This document shows, piece after piece, positions 44,618 to 53,265 of a stretch of DNA of 64,000 nucleotides. The stretch spans positions 62,001 through 126,000 of the forward strand of contig NZ_JACHJO010000002.1 in the NCBI RefSeq assembly GCF_014203695.1, written 5' to 3'. Made by a program: the position numbers and the translations under genes. The stretch comes from Nocardiopsis algeriensis (GTDB lineage Bacteria > Actinomycetota > Actinomycetes > Streptosporangiales > Streptosporangiaceae). The notes under the pieces were generated by a model, which was given only the letters and a program-made list of their open reading frames with translations, was not told the origin of the DNA and did not search any database. Positions within the stretch are counted from its first letter, which is position 1. Each line of letters starts with the position of its first letter.

Positions 44618-45294
44618 AGTTAGTCCTAGCGGAAATGCCGGGTCCGAGCGCGAGGGCACGGCTCGTACGGCCCGGACGTGAGGGGTGGGGCGCCCCCGGG
44701 TCCGAACTCCCCCGAGAGAGACACCGCCCCTGGAACCTAACACCGGACAGCCGTTCTGTACGGGGTTTCGGAGCACTCGTGCGCGTGTCGGCGCACCCGC
44801 GGCGGACAGGCCCCGAGCCCCGGCGGCAGGGGCCCGCGGGCGCGGTGTTCCACCGTGGCGCCGCGACCCCCTCAGAGACACACGGTAATCACACAAGCAC
44901 AGATTCGTACCCCGCGGGAGCGACTTTACGACATTGTGAGCGACTGTGATCGGCCGCTTCCGGCCGCGCCGATCGCTGTCCGGCGGCGCCTGCGGAGTCT
45001 ACGGTGGGGAACAGGGCCCCCGCCGTACACACGGCCGCGAAACCGACTCCTGGCACGAGCGCGCGACCGCCTGCGGGAGCCATCGGCGGCGCCCCGACAC
45101 GCGGCCGCCCGCCGGCGCCTCGCTCCTCGGCGCCGGGGCGGCCGGTTCCGACGGCCCGCCGGAGCCCCCACCGGCCCACATCCGTCCACGTGGGCCGGTG
45201 GCGGCCATGTCCGCGGCCCGGGATGGCCTTAGGATGGGCACGCCTTCCCCCCGCCCCGAGTTCCGACCGTCTTGCAGGGAGCCGAGTACTCCAC
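44618..45294. other. 677-bp divergent region cvnD / hisS; no gene seen
   Basis: I find no credible coding frame. A stable hairpin GATCGGCCGC-ttccg-GCCGCGCCGATC lies at 44948-44974. The length is unusual for a divergent promoter pair and suggests long leaders. A lost cvnABC fragment would be a natural guess, but no trace is recognisable. Confidence 0.45.
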
Positions 45295-46629
45295 ATGTCC
45301 GATCAGCGCGTCGTCCGCCCCACCCCCATCAGCGGTTTCCCCGAGTGGACCCCAGAGGTCCGGGCCGTGGAGCAGCGCTGGATGGACCATATCCGCGCCG
45401 GGTTCGAGTCCTTCGGTTTCACGTCGGTCGAGACCCCGTCCGTGGAGAACCTGGACGTGCTGACGGCCAAGGGCGAGACCTCCCAGGAGGTCTACACCCT
45501 GCACCGCCTCCAGGCGGACCCCAAGGACGACTCCGACGCCAGGCTCGGGCTCCACTTCGACCTGACGGTACCCTTCGCCCGCTACGTCGCCCAGCACTTC
45601 AACGACCTGACGTTCCCCTTCAAGCGCTACCAGATGCAGCGCGTGTGGCGGGGCGAGCGGCCGCAGGAAGGGCGATTCCGCGAGTTCACCCAGTGCGACA
45701 TCGACGTCATCAACGTCGACTCGGTCCCGCTGCACTTCGACGCCGAGCTGCCGCGCATCGTCCACCGCGTGCTGAGCGGCCTGGACATCCCCGCGTGGAC
45801 GCTCAACGTCAACAACCGCAAGGTGCTCCAGGGCTTCTACGAGGGCATCGGCGTCAAGGAGCCGATCGCGGTGATCCGCGCGGTGGACAAGCTCCACAAG
45901 ATCGGCGACGACGGCGTGCGGGCGATCCTCCTCGGGGAGGGCCTGTCCGGCGACCAGGCCGACGCGTGCCTGGCCCTGGCCCGGATCCGGGGCACCGGGG
46001 CGGACGTGCCCGGGCGGGTGCGGGAGCTGGGGGTGTCCTCCGCCCTGCTCGACGAGGGCCTGGGGGAGCTGTCCTTCGTCCTGGAGGACCTGGCCGACCT
46101 GCCCGAGGGCAGCGTCGTCGCCGACCTGTCGATCGCACGCGGGCTGGACTACTACACCGGCACGGTCTACGAGGCCTCCTTCGACGACGACCCGGGGTAC
46201 GGGAGCATCTGCGCGGGCGGCCGCTACGAGGACCTGGCCGGGCAGTTCATCCGCCGGAGGCTGCCGGGGGTGGGCATCTCCATCGGCCTCACCCGGATCT
46301 TCGCCAAGCTCGTCGCGGAGGGACGCATCGAGACGGGCCGCGCCTGCCCCACCGACGTCATGGTGGTGGTGCCGAGCGCCGAGCGGCGCCGCGACGCCGT
46401 GCTCACCGGTGAGCTCCTGCGCGGGCGCGGGTTCAACACCGAGGTGTTCCACTCCGCGGCCAAGGTGGGCAAGCAGATCCAGTACGCCTCCAAGAAGGGC
46501 ATCCCCTTCGTGTGGTTCCCGCCTTTCGGCGAGGACGGCGGCCACGAGGTGAAGGACATGTCCACGGGGGGTCAGGGCCCGGCCGATCCCGCCTCCTGGA
46601 CCCCCGGCGACGACGGCACCGCAGGGTAA
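45295..46629 (+). CDS. hisS: Histidine--tRNA ligase (GFPEW type)
   Basis: This 444-residue class II synthetase starts TPISGFPEWTPEVRAVEQRW. It has motif 2 (FKRYQMQRVWRGERPQEGRFREFTQCDID), the His-binding motif GLDYYTGTVYE, and motif 3 (GGRYEDLAGQ then GVGISIGLTRI). The C-terminal anticodon domain (DVMVVVPSAERRRDAVLTGELLRGRGFNTEVF) is present. This sequence type differs from the HisRS beside relA in Streptomyces (start KGTYDLIPP, from memory). It may be a second copy or the only one. ATG 45295 has AGGGAG at a long spacing (about 10 nt). Confidence 0.95.
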   Translation: MSDQRVVRPTPISGFPEWTPEVRAVEQRWMDHIRAGFESFGFTSVETPSVENLDVLTAKGETSQEVYTLHRLQADPKDDSDARLGLHFDLTVPFARYVAQHFNDLTFPFKRYQMQRVWRGERPQEGRFREFTQCDIDVINVDSVPLHFDAELPRIVHRVLSGLDIPAWTLNVNNRKVLQGFYEGIGVKEPIAVIRAVDKLHKIGDDGVRAILLGEGLSGDQADACLALARIRGTGADVPGRVRELGVSSALLDEGLGELSFVLEDLADLPEGSVVADLSIARGLDYYTGTVYEASFDDDPGYGSICAGGRYEDLAGQFIRRRLPGVGISIGLTRIFAKLVAEGRIETGRACPTDVMVVVPSAERRRDAVLTGELLRGRGFNTEVFHSAAKVGKQIQYASKKGIPFVWFPPFGEDGGHEVKDMSTGGQGPADPASWTPGDDGTAG

Positions 46630-46651
46630 CCGCTCCGCGACAGTGCACCGA

Positions 46652-46684
46652 CCGGCATGGGCGGTTTTCGACCTCCCGTGCCGG
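46652..46684 (+). terminator. Hairpin after hisS
   Basis: CCGGCATGGG pairs with CCCGTGCCGG (9 of 10) around a 13-nt loop containing TTTT, 22 bp beyond the hisS stop. Confidence 0.6.
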
Positions 46685-46800
46685 AACCGGCCATTCCCGG
46701 GACAGGCCCGGTCATCGGATGCAAGACTGGGAGCGGCTGTCCTCCGCGGCGCCGGGCATCCGCTCCGCGGACCGATCAGGTGTACCTAACGAATGAGGCC

Positions 46801-49248
46801 ATGTCTCATCCCCGCCACAACCTGCCCCTGTCCGCCGGCGAGTTCATCCGCTTCGTCGGGCGTGAGCGCGACATCGTCGACCTCGGCCGCCTGCTCGACA
46901 CCTCCAGAATGGTCACGCTGACCGGGACCGGCGGTATCGGCAAGACGCGGCTCGCCCTCCACCTGGCCGAGCGCGTGCTGCGCCGCTTCTCCGACGGAGT
47001 GCGCTTCGTGGACCTCAGCGAGGCCTCCACACTCGACCAGGTGCTGCGCACCGTCTCCGGTGTGCTGCACGCGGTCGACGGCACGCGTACCACGGTCGAG
47101 GCCGTCATCACGGCGCTGCGCACCCAGAACCTTCTGCTGTTCCTGGACACCTGCGAGCACGCCGCCGGGCCCGTGGCGGAGCTGTGCCGGGCCGTGCTGC
47201 GCGACTGCCCCCGGGTACGCGTCCTCGCCACCAGCCGGCAACCGCTGCACCTGCCGGAGGAGAACGTCTGGCGGGTCCCGCCGCTCTCCCTGCCCGCACG
47301 GCCCACGCCCACCGATCCCTACGCGGCCGAGCCCGCTCCCCTCCCCCGGCGCGACGCCCAGCGCTACGAATCGGTGCGCCTCTTCGTCACCCGCGCGCAC
47401 GCCGCCCGGGCCGGGTTCGAGATGACGCGCGAGAACTCGGGCTACATCGCGGAGATCTGCCGCATGCTCGACGGGATGCCGCTCGCCATCGAACTGGCCG
47501 CCGCCCGGGTCCGGGTGCTGTCGGTCCAGCAGATCCTGCACCGCCTCGACGACCGGTTCCAGCTCCTGACCAGCGACGGCTCCGAGGACCTGCCGCCGCG
47601 CCAGAGAACGCTGCGCGCGGTGCTGGAGTGGAGCCACGACCTGCTCTCCGAACCCGAGCGGCTCCTGCTGCACCGGCTGTCGGTGTTCGGCACCTGGCAC
47701 CGGGAGATGGCCGAGGAGGTCTGCTCCGGGGACGGGGTCGACCCGTCCGACATCCTGCCGCTGCACTTCTCGCTCCTGGACAAGTCCCTCGTCGTGATGG
47801 ACACCGAGATCGAGGGCACGGCGCACTACCGGCTCACCGAGACCGTACGCGCCTACGCCGCCGAGCAGCTGGCCGCGGAGGACCCGCGGGAGGAGCGCTG
47901 GGAGCGCTACCTGGACTTCTGCGTCTCCTCCCTGGAGGCGACCGCCGAGGGCTGCCGCGGCCCCATGCGGTGGCGCGAGCGGATGCGCCGCCTGCGCCTG
48001 CTGGACCACCACCGGGAGAACCACGCCCGGGTGGTGTCGTGGGCGCTGTCCCGGGGCCGGGTGGACGAGGCCCTGAGGGTGTGCCTGGCACTGCGCTCCT
48101 ACTGGACGGTGCGCGGCCTGGCGGCCGAGGGCAGCCGCATACTGGAGCAGGTCCTGGCCACCGACCCCGACGGCCAGACCCCCCACCTGCGGGCACGCGC
48201 GCTGGCCCTGCGCGCCGAGCTGCGGCTGGACCTGGACGCCGTGCCGCACGTGTCCACGCTGGCCGGATACGCGCTGGAGGCCGCGCGGGCCTGCCGCGAC
48301 GCCGAGGCCGCGGCCGCCGCCCTGACCGTCCTGGCCGCCCTGTCGCTGCGCACGGGCGCCCTCGAGGAGGGGGTCGGGCACGCCGAGCGCGCCCTGGAGC
48401 GGACGGGGCCCTCGGGCGACCCGGTCACCGGGGCCGCGGTACTGGGCGTCCTCGCCCAGCTGGCACGCCGCCGGGGGGACCCGGACCGCGCCGTGGAGTA
48501 CCTGGAGCAGGTCATCGCGAGGAGCAGGAGCCTGGACGACCGGTGGGGCATGGCCAGGTCCTTGCACCTGCTCGGGTCCATCGCCGCAGAACAGCAGGAG
48601 CTCGACCGGGCCCGAGCCCTGTTCACCGAGGCCCTCGCGGTGTTCGAGGAACTGGAGTCGGCCCCGGCCACCGCGCGCTGCTCCCGGGAACTGGGCCGCC
48701 TCCACATGGCGGAGGGCAGCCTCCTGGAGGCCCGGGAGGCCTTGGCCACGTGCCTGCGGATGGGATTCGCCTCGGGACGGCGCCTGGAGGTCGCCCATGC
48801 GCTGGAGGCGCTGGGCGAGCTGGCCCTGGCCGAGGACGAGCCCGAGCGGGCCGCCGCCCTGGTCGGCGTGGCCGCAGGACTGCGCACGGTGCTGGACCGC
48901 CCGTCGGCGGAGAACGTCCGGCTGCGTTCGATGGCCGAGCAGCGGGTGGGGACGGCCGTGGCGGCCGAGGCGTGGAACGCGTGGCGCTCACTGCCCCTGG
49001 AACAGGTGCGCGACCGGGCCCTGGCCTTTCCCCGGGCGCCCCGGACCGCGGAGCCGGCGTCGCTGACCCCGCGGGAGCGGGAGATCGCCGAACTCGCGGA
49101 ACAGGGCCTGTCCAATCGGGAGATCGCCGAGCGGCTCACCATCAGCCCGGCCACCGCAGCCCGCCATATCGCGAACATATTCAGAAAACTCTCGATTTCC
49201 TCGCGAAGCCAGCTGACCGGCTGGGCTTCGCTCCGAGACTCACCATGA
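46801..49248 (+). CDS. STAND-type ATPase/LuxR-HTH regulator 1
   Basis: This 815-residue regulator has an N-terminal NB-ARC-like ATPase (Walker A GTGGIGKTR near residue 40, Walker B LLLFLDTCEH). The GLPLA-like motif DGMPLAIELAAARVRVLS follows, then TPR-like helices (about residues 430-740) and a LuxR helix-turn-helix (LTPREREIAELAEQGLSNREIAERLTISPATAARHI). Such signal-transduction ATPases act as switches that oligomerise on ligand and bind DNA. It is followed after 154 bp by a close paralogue in the same orientation. ATG 46801 follows GAGG. The signal and the targets are unknown. Confidence 0.9.
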   Translation: MSHPRHNLPLSAGEFIRFVGRERDIVDLGRLLDTSRMVTLTGTGGIGKTRLALHLAERVLRRFSDGVRFVDLSEASTLDQVLRTVSGVLHAVDGTRTTVEAVITALRTQNLLLFLDTCEHAAGPVAELCRAVLRDCPRVRVLATSRQPLHLPEENVWRVPPLSLPARPTPTDPYAAEPAPLPRRDAQRYESVRLFVTRAHAARAGFEMTRENSGYIAEICRMLDGMPLAIELAAARVRVLSVQQILHRLDDRFQLLTSDGSEDLPPRQRTLRAVLEWSHDLLSEPERLLLHRLSVFGTWHREMAEEVCSGDGVDPSDILPLHFSLLDKSLVVMDTEIEGTAHYRLTETVRAYAAEQLAAEDPREERWERYLDFCVSSLEATAEGCRGPMRWRERMRRLRLLDHHRENHARVVSWALSRGRVDEALRVCLALRSYWTVRGLAAEGSRILEQVLATDPDGQTPHLRARALALRAELRLDLDAVPHVSTLAGYALEAARACRDAEAAAAALTVLAALSLRTGALEEGVGHAERALERTGPSGDPVTGAAVLGVLAQLARRRGDPDRAVEYLEQVIARSRSLDDRWGMARSLHLLGSIAAEQQELDRARALFTEALAVFEELESAPATARCSRELGRLHMAEGSLLEAREALATCLRMGFASGRRLEVAHALEALGELALAEDEPERAAALVGVAAGLRTVLDRPSAENVRLRSMAEQRVGTAVAAEAWNAWRSLPLEQVRDRALAFPRAPRTAEPASLTPREREIAELAEQGLSNREIAERLTISPATAARHIANIFRKLSISSRSQLTGWASLRDSP

Positions 49249-49402
49249 GACCGCGGAGCGAGCCGGAAGCACTTGCACAGTGCGCGTGCAGACGCTAAGA
49301 CAGAAAGTCCAAGCACCGCGTCCCACTCCGACGACAGCACCTCCCCGCCACCTCTCCACCCTCCAGCCGGGAACCTCCCGACTGCCCCGACATGTGAAGG
49401 CC

Positions 49403-51910
49403 ATGGCATCTCTGACCGCGCCCGCGCGGCACAACCTCCCCCGACCGGGCACCGGCTTCGTGGGCCGCGAACAGGACCTGAGCAGCCTGCTCCGCCTGCT
49501 CGAGTCCAGCCGCTCCGTGACCCTGTGCGGCACCGAGGGCATCGGCAAGAGCCGTCTGGCCCTGCGGGTGGCGGAGCACTCCACCGTCTCCTTCCCCGAC
49601 GGGGTGTGGTACGCCGACCTGAGCGAGGCCCGCACCTCCCTGGAGGTGTTCGTCCGCATCGCCCGTGCGGTGGGCGTGGTCGAGGAACCGGGACAGCCGC
49701 TCGAGGCCACTGTGATCGAGGCCCTGCGCGACCGCCGCCTGCTGCTGGTACTGGACTCCTGCGCGTACTCGGCCCCGGAGGTGGCCGGAGTGGGCAACGC
49801 GATCCTGTCCGCCTGCCCGGCCGCGTCCGTCCTGATCACCTCCGTGGAGCCCCTGCGCCTGTCGGGCGGGACCGTGTGGCGGATGACCCCGCTGGCGCTG
49901 CCGGTGGCCGCACGCAACGCGCCGCCGCCCGACCCGGGGGACTCGGAGGCGGTCCGGCTCCTGCTCGAACGGGCCCGTGCCCGGGATCCGCGCTTCTCCG
50001 TCCCGCAGGGGGAACTGGAGACCGCCGCCGTGCTGTGCGACCTGGCGGGCGGGGTTCCCCTCGGCATCGAACTGCTGGGAGCGAGCGCCCCGGAGACGGG
50101 TATGGAGGAGCTCGCCGAGGGGCTGCGCGGGCACCTGGCCTCCCCGCGGTTCCGGCCCGGTCCGGGGCAGGCCCTGCCCCGCAGCGAGGTCCTGCCCGTG
50201 GTGCTGGACTTCGTCCACGGGCTGCTCGGCGAGGCCGAGCAGGTGCTGCTGCGGCGCCTGTCGGTCTTCTGGGACTGGGACCTGGAGCTGGCCGAGCAGG
50301 TGTGCACCGACGGGGCACTTCCCGAGTCGAAGGTGCTCGACCTGCTGACGTCGCTGCTCGACCGCTCGCTGATCACGGTCGCGGGTGAGTTCGAGGGCCG
50401 GGTGCGCTACCGCTTCCCGGGAGCCGTGCGCCGCTTCGCCGCCGAGCGTCTGGCCGACGCGGGCGAGGTGGAGACGTTCCGGCAGCGCCTGCTGGACCGG
50501 ATGCTGGACCTGGTGGAGGACCTGGGCCGGAAACTGGAATCGGGGCGGGCGATGCCCTGGTCCGAGCGCGACGCGGGGCGTCAGCGTGTCACGACCGAGT
50601 ACGACACCCTGCGCTCGCTGCTGCGGTGGACCCACGAGCACGGCCGCGCCGAGCCCGGACTGCGCCTGTGCACCAGTCTGGTCGGCTACTGGGTGAGCTG
50701 CCACAGCTGTTCCGAGGGCGCCTACCTCATGGACCTCCTGATGGGTCTGGAGGACGCGGAGCGCTCCCCCTCCTGGGCGCGCGCGCTGGTGGGGCGGGCA
50801 CAGCTGGCCCGGATGCTGCGCGACCACGGCACCGCGCTGGAAGCAGGGGAGGAAGGGCTGCGGCTGTGCCGTGAGAGCGACGACGAGAAGTCGGTCCGCG
50901 CCGCCCTGAACCTCCTGGCCCTGGTCGAGGTGCGCGAGCGCGTCCCCGACCAGGCGGCGGTCCGGGTGGAGGAGGCCCTGCGGCTGTCCCGGGAGTCCGG
51001 GGACGTGTGGGGCGAGGCCATCGCCCTGGGCACCCGGGGCGCCCTGGCCGCCCAGCAGGGCGACCACACGACGGCCGACCACCACTACGACGCGGCGCTC
51101 TCCCTGCTCCGCGGGATCGACCACCGATGGGGCGTGGGCGTCACGCTCCTCGGCCAGGCCCGGGCCGCGGAGACCGGTGGCGACCTGGTGACGGCGGACC
51201 GCTGCTACCGGGAGGCGCTGGACACCCAGCGGCTGATCGCGGTCGCCTCCGACGAGGCGTGCTGCCTGGCGGGGATCGGCCGCGTGGCCCACGCGCAGGG
51301 ACGGACCGCGCAGGCCCTCGACCACCTGAGCGAGGGAATGCTGATGAGCCACGAGTCGGGGCAGCGTGCGGAGGCCGCGCGGGCCCTGGTCTCGATCGCC
51401 CGGCTGGTGTTCGACTCCGGTGCCGCCGCGTCGGCCTGCCGTCTGGCGGGCGCGGCGGCCAGGGTGCGCGAGCAGCTGGGCCTTCCCGTCCCGGCCGCTC
51501 CGTGGCCGTTCTCGGGTTCGGGGACCCGGCGCAGGCGGAACATGGCGCGCTGGTGGAAGGAGGGCCGGGCCCTGGGCCTGGCCGAAGCGGTGCGGGAGGC
51601 GGAGAAGGCGGCCGAGGAGTGCCGCCGCCGACCGGCCCGGCGCGCCCAGGGCGGAAGCGGCCGCCGTCCCCGGCCGGCGGCGGGACCCGCGCTCTCGCCC
51701 GAGACGACGTCGCCGCAGGACGGGCTGACCCGGCGGGAGCTGGAGGTCGCCCGGCTGGTGAGTGGAGGCAAGAGCAACCCGGAGATCGCCCGGGCGCTGT
51801 TCATCACCCCCTCCACCGCCGCCCGGCACATCGCCAACATCAACCGCAAGATGGGCTTCAACTCGCGGACGCAGATCGCGGCCTGGGTGGAGCGTCACCG
51901 CACGTCCTAG
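49403..51910 (+). CDS. STAND-type ATPase/LuxR-HTH regulator 2 (paralogue)
   Basis: This 835-residue paralogue has the same order: Walker A GTEGIGKSR, Walker B LLLVLDSCAY, a GVPLGIELLGA motif in the GLPLA place, TPR-like middle with several paired-helix repeats, and LuxR helix-turn-helix (LTRRELEVARLVSGGKSNPEIARALFITPSTAARHIANINRKMGF). Divergence from copy 1 is considerable except in the ATPase core and HTH. ATG 49403 or GTG 49394 could start it; neither has a good ribosome site. Tandem duplication is inferred from the shared layout. An Ala/Arg-rich linker of about 60 residues precedes the HTH. Confidence 0.9.
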   Translation: MASLTAPARHNLPRPGTGFVGREQDLSSLLRLLESSRSVTLCGTEGIGKSRLALRVAEHSTVSFPDGVWYADLSEARTSLEVFVRIARAVGVVEEPGQPLEATVIEALRDRRLLLVLDSCAYSAPEVAGVGNAILSACPAASVLITSVEPLRLSGGTVWRMTPLALPVAARNAPPPDPGDSEAVRLLLERARARDPRFSVPQGELETAAVLCDLAGGVPLGIELLGASAPETGMEELAEGLRGHLASPRFRPGPGQALPRSEVLPVVLDFVHGLLGEAEQVLLRRLSVFWDWDLELAEQVCTDGALPESKVLDLLTSLLDRSLITVAGEFEGRVRYRFPGAVRRFAAERLADAGEVETFRQRLLDRMLDLVEDLGRKLESGRAMPWSERDAGRQRVTTEYDTLRSLLRWTHEHGRAEPGLRLCTSLVGYWVSCHSCSEGAYLMDLLMGLEDAERSPSWARALVGRAQLARMLRDHGTALEAGEEGLRLCRESDDEKSVRAALNLLALVEVRERVPDQAAVRVEEALRLSRESGDVWGEAIALGTRGALAAQQGDHTTADHHYDAALSLLRGIDHRWGVGVTLLGQARAAETGGDLVTADRCYREALDTQRLIAVASDEACCLAGIGRVAHAQGRTAQALDHLSEGMLMSHESGQRAEAARALVSIARLVFDSGAAASACRLAGAAARVREQLGLPVPAAPWPFSGSGTRRRRNMARWWKEGRALGLAEAVREAEKAAEECRRRPARRAQGGSGRRPRPAAGPALSPETTSPQDGLTRRELEVARLVSGGKSNPEIARALFITPSTAARHIANINRKMGFNSRTQIAAWVERHRTS

Positions 51911-51975
51911 TACGCTCGGCGCCCGGGTTCCCGAGGCGCGGCAGGCGCTCCCTCTCACGTGCACGGCAAATCTAC

Positions 51976-52007
51976 ATATGCATATGCATGGCAATATGCA
52001 TGTGCAT
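51976..52007. promoter_or_regulatory. AT-rich tandem 14-bp repeats (ATGCAT type)
   Basis: ATATGCATATGCAT (51976-51989) and ATATGCATGTGCAT (51994-52007) match at 13 of 14 positions with an 18-bp period. They stand out in otherwise GC-rich DNA, 66 bp after regulator 2 and 300 bp ahead of the truncated adenylate-forming gene. A site for one of the LuxR regulators or a nucleoid protein is likely. Confidence 0.65.
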
Positions 52008-52025
52008 TCGACCGTGAAGGCGCTA

Positions 52026-52316
52026 ATGTTGGAGGCATGGGACAGCGAGGTCGCGCCACCTTTCCGGCACGGCTCCGCGGTCCCGGAACGCCCGTCGGGC
52101 CCGGTCCGAGCACCGCGGCAGCCGATGGCGCGTCAGCCCCGGGGAGAGCACCCGGGGCAGGTGGAAGAACCACACCGGTGCGGGGTGTGTTCCGGGGAGG
52201 CTCCCGCTTCGACAACCGGTGCGGCGCTCCCGGGTTCGTCACGCGGAGGGGGCGTGACGAACCCGGGCTGCGGTACCACCGAGGTCAGGGCGAACTGGGG
52301 GAACGCATGGGGGTAG
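52026..52316 (+). CDS. Possible leader ORF (96 residues), doubtful
   Basis: ATG 52026 has AAGG 5 nt upstream and runs to TAG 52314-52316, overlapping the start of the next gene by 10 bp, as in translational coupling. Third positions are less GC-rich than in established genes here and there is no family resemblance, so it may be noise. It contains a 15-bp hairpin (52229-52267) within the message. Confidence 0.25.
   Translation: MLEAWDSEVAPPFRHGSAVPERPSGPVRAPRQPMARQPRGEHPGQVEEPHRCGVCSGEAPASTTGAALPGSSRGGGVTNPGCGTTEVRANWGNAWG
52229..52267 (+). terminator. Perfect 15-bp hairpin in the leader of the adenylate-forming gene
   Basis: CCCGGGTTCGTCACG pairs without mismatch with CGTGACGAACCCGGG around a 9-nt loop, ending 39 bp before the next start codon. 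Terminator-like strength directly before a gene suggests attenuation or an early stop of a short leader RNA. Confidence 0.6.
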
Positions 52317-53149
52317 TGCTGTCTTCAGGAACCGGACGACCGGGGCGCCACCTGCCGCGCCGGGACGACCCGATCGGATCACTGACGGGAGGCCTGTGCG
52401 AGCGGCTCGAACTGCGCCCCGGCCTGGGGGGGACGATCCGCGCCGGAGGGAGGCGGGTCGACGCCCTCACCTTCGCCGCCACCGTGGAGCGGGCGGCGGC
52501 GGGGCTGAGCCACCGCGGCATGTGCCTGGGTGACGTGGTGGGCATCCTCGCCCCGGTCTCGCCCGACAGGTTCCTGGCCACCTACACCGTGATGGCCGTG
52601 GGCGGACGCGCACTGCCCCTGTCCGTCTCCTCCGATCCCCGTACCCAGCGCGCGGCCCTCGAGGAGACCGACGCCCGGCTGCTGCTGGTGAGCGCCGACA
52701 TGGCACGGGCCGGGCTCGACCTGGCCGAGAGGTCGCGGGTCCGCCAGGTGATCTGCTTCGGGAGTGAACCGGGGACGACGCCCTTCGACGAGCTGCTGCG
52801 GCCCAGCCCCGACGGGAACGGCTACAGCCCCTCTCGCGGCCTCTTCGACAACGGTGTCCTGGGCTACGAGGACGGCTCCGGCGGCCTGCTGATCACCCTG
52901 TACCCGCACAGCGACCTCATGTCCCGCTTCTGTGCCCTGCGCGAGTGCCTGGACCTGACGGCCGAGGACGTGGTCGCCGTGGACGAGGAGGGCGAGGAAC
53001 CCACCCGGCTGGCCCTGGTGGCGCTGGCTCTGTGGACGGGGGCCTGCGTGGTGGCCGGATCCGGCTGCCCCGCCCCCGAGGGCCGGCGGGTGACGGTGCG
53101 CTGCACCCCGCACCCCGAGCGCGTCGCCGCGCCGGGGGCCCGGGCATAG
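52307..53149 (+). CDS. Truncated/degenerate AMP-binding (adenylate-forming) protein
   Basis: This 280-residue protein resembles the N-terminal half of acyl-CoA synthetases: GTIRAGGRRVDALTFAATVERAAAGLSHRGMCLGDVVGILAPVSPDRFLATYTVMAVGGRALPLS and ETDARLLLVSADMAR. The ATP-binding P-loop signature (SSGTTGLPKG) is missing; in its place stands GGLLITLYPHSDLMSRF. The rest of the usual 500-residue enzyme, including the catalytic Lys, is absent. The frame is intact with GC-rich third positions, so it is probably expressed but not an active ligase. It may bind acyl or AMP ligands. ATG 52307 follows GGGGGA. Confidence 0.75.
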   Translation: MGVVLSSGTGRPGRHLPRRDDPIGSLTGGLCERLELRPGLGGTIRAGGRRVDALTFAATVERAAAGLSHRGMCLGDVVGILAPVSPDRFLATYTVMAVGGRALPLSVSSDPRTQRAALEETDARLLLVSADMARAGLDLAERSRVRQVICFGSEPGTTPFDELLRPSPDGNGYSPSRGLFDNGVLGYEDGSGGLLITLYPHSDLMSRFCALRECLDLTAEDVVAVDEEGEEPTRLALVALALWTGACVVAGSGCPAPEGRRVTVRCTPHPERVAAPGARA

Positions 53150-53189
53150 GCCCTGTTCTTTGGATGCTCTCGCCGTAGCGGCGGAGCCC
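53149..53189 (+). repeat. Intergenic repeat family 1, copy C
   Basis: GGCCCTGTTCTTTGGAT then GCTCTCGCCG-TAG-CGGCGGAGCC directly follows the stop codon of the truncated gene. The first G belongs to its TAG. The layout equals copy B: TAGGCCCTGTTCTT-C/T-GGAT at both gene ends. Confidence 0.75.
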
Positions 53190-53265
53190 GCCCCGCGGCG
53201 GCCCTGCTCCCCGCGGCTCCGGGCTCCCCGCGGCCCTCGCCGGACACACCCGGGGCGGTTCGGGC

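Noticed and set aside
44889..45296. Minus-strand frame of 135 codons between cvnD and hisS, possible missing conservon gene
   Set aside because: No roadblock or DUF742 features and non-protein-like composition.
46657..46800. Longer N-terminus of STAND regulator 1
   Set aside because: The added 48 residues read through the hisS terminator region; ATG 46801 with GAGG is more plausible.
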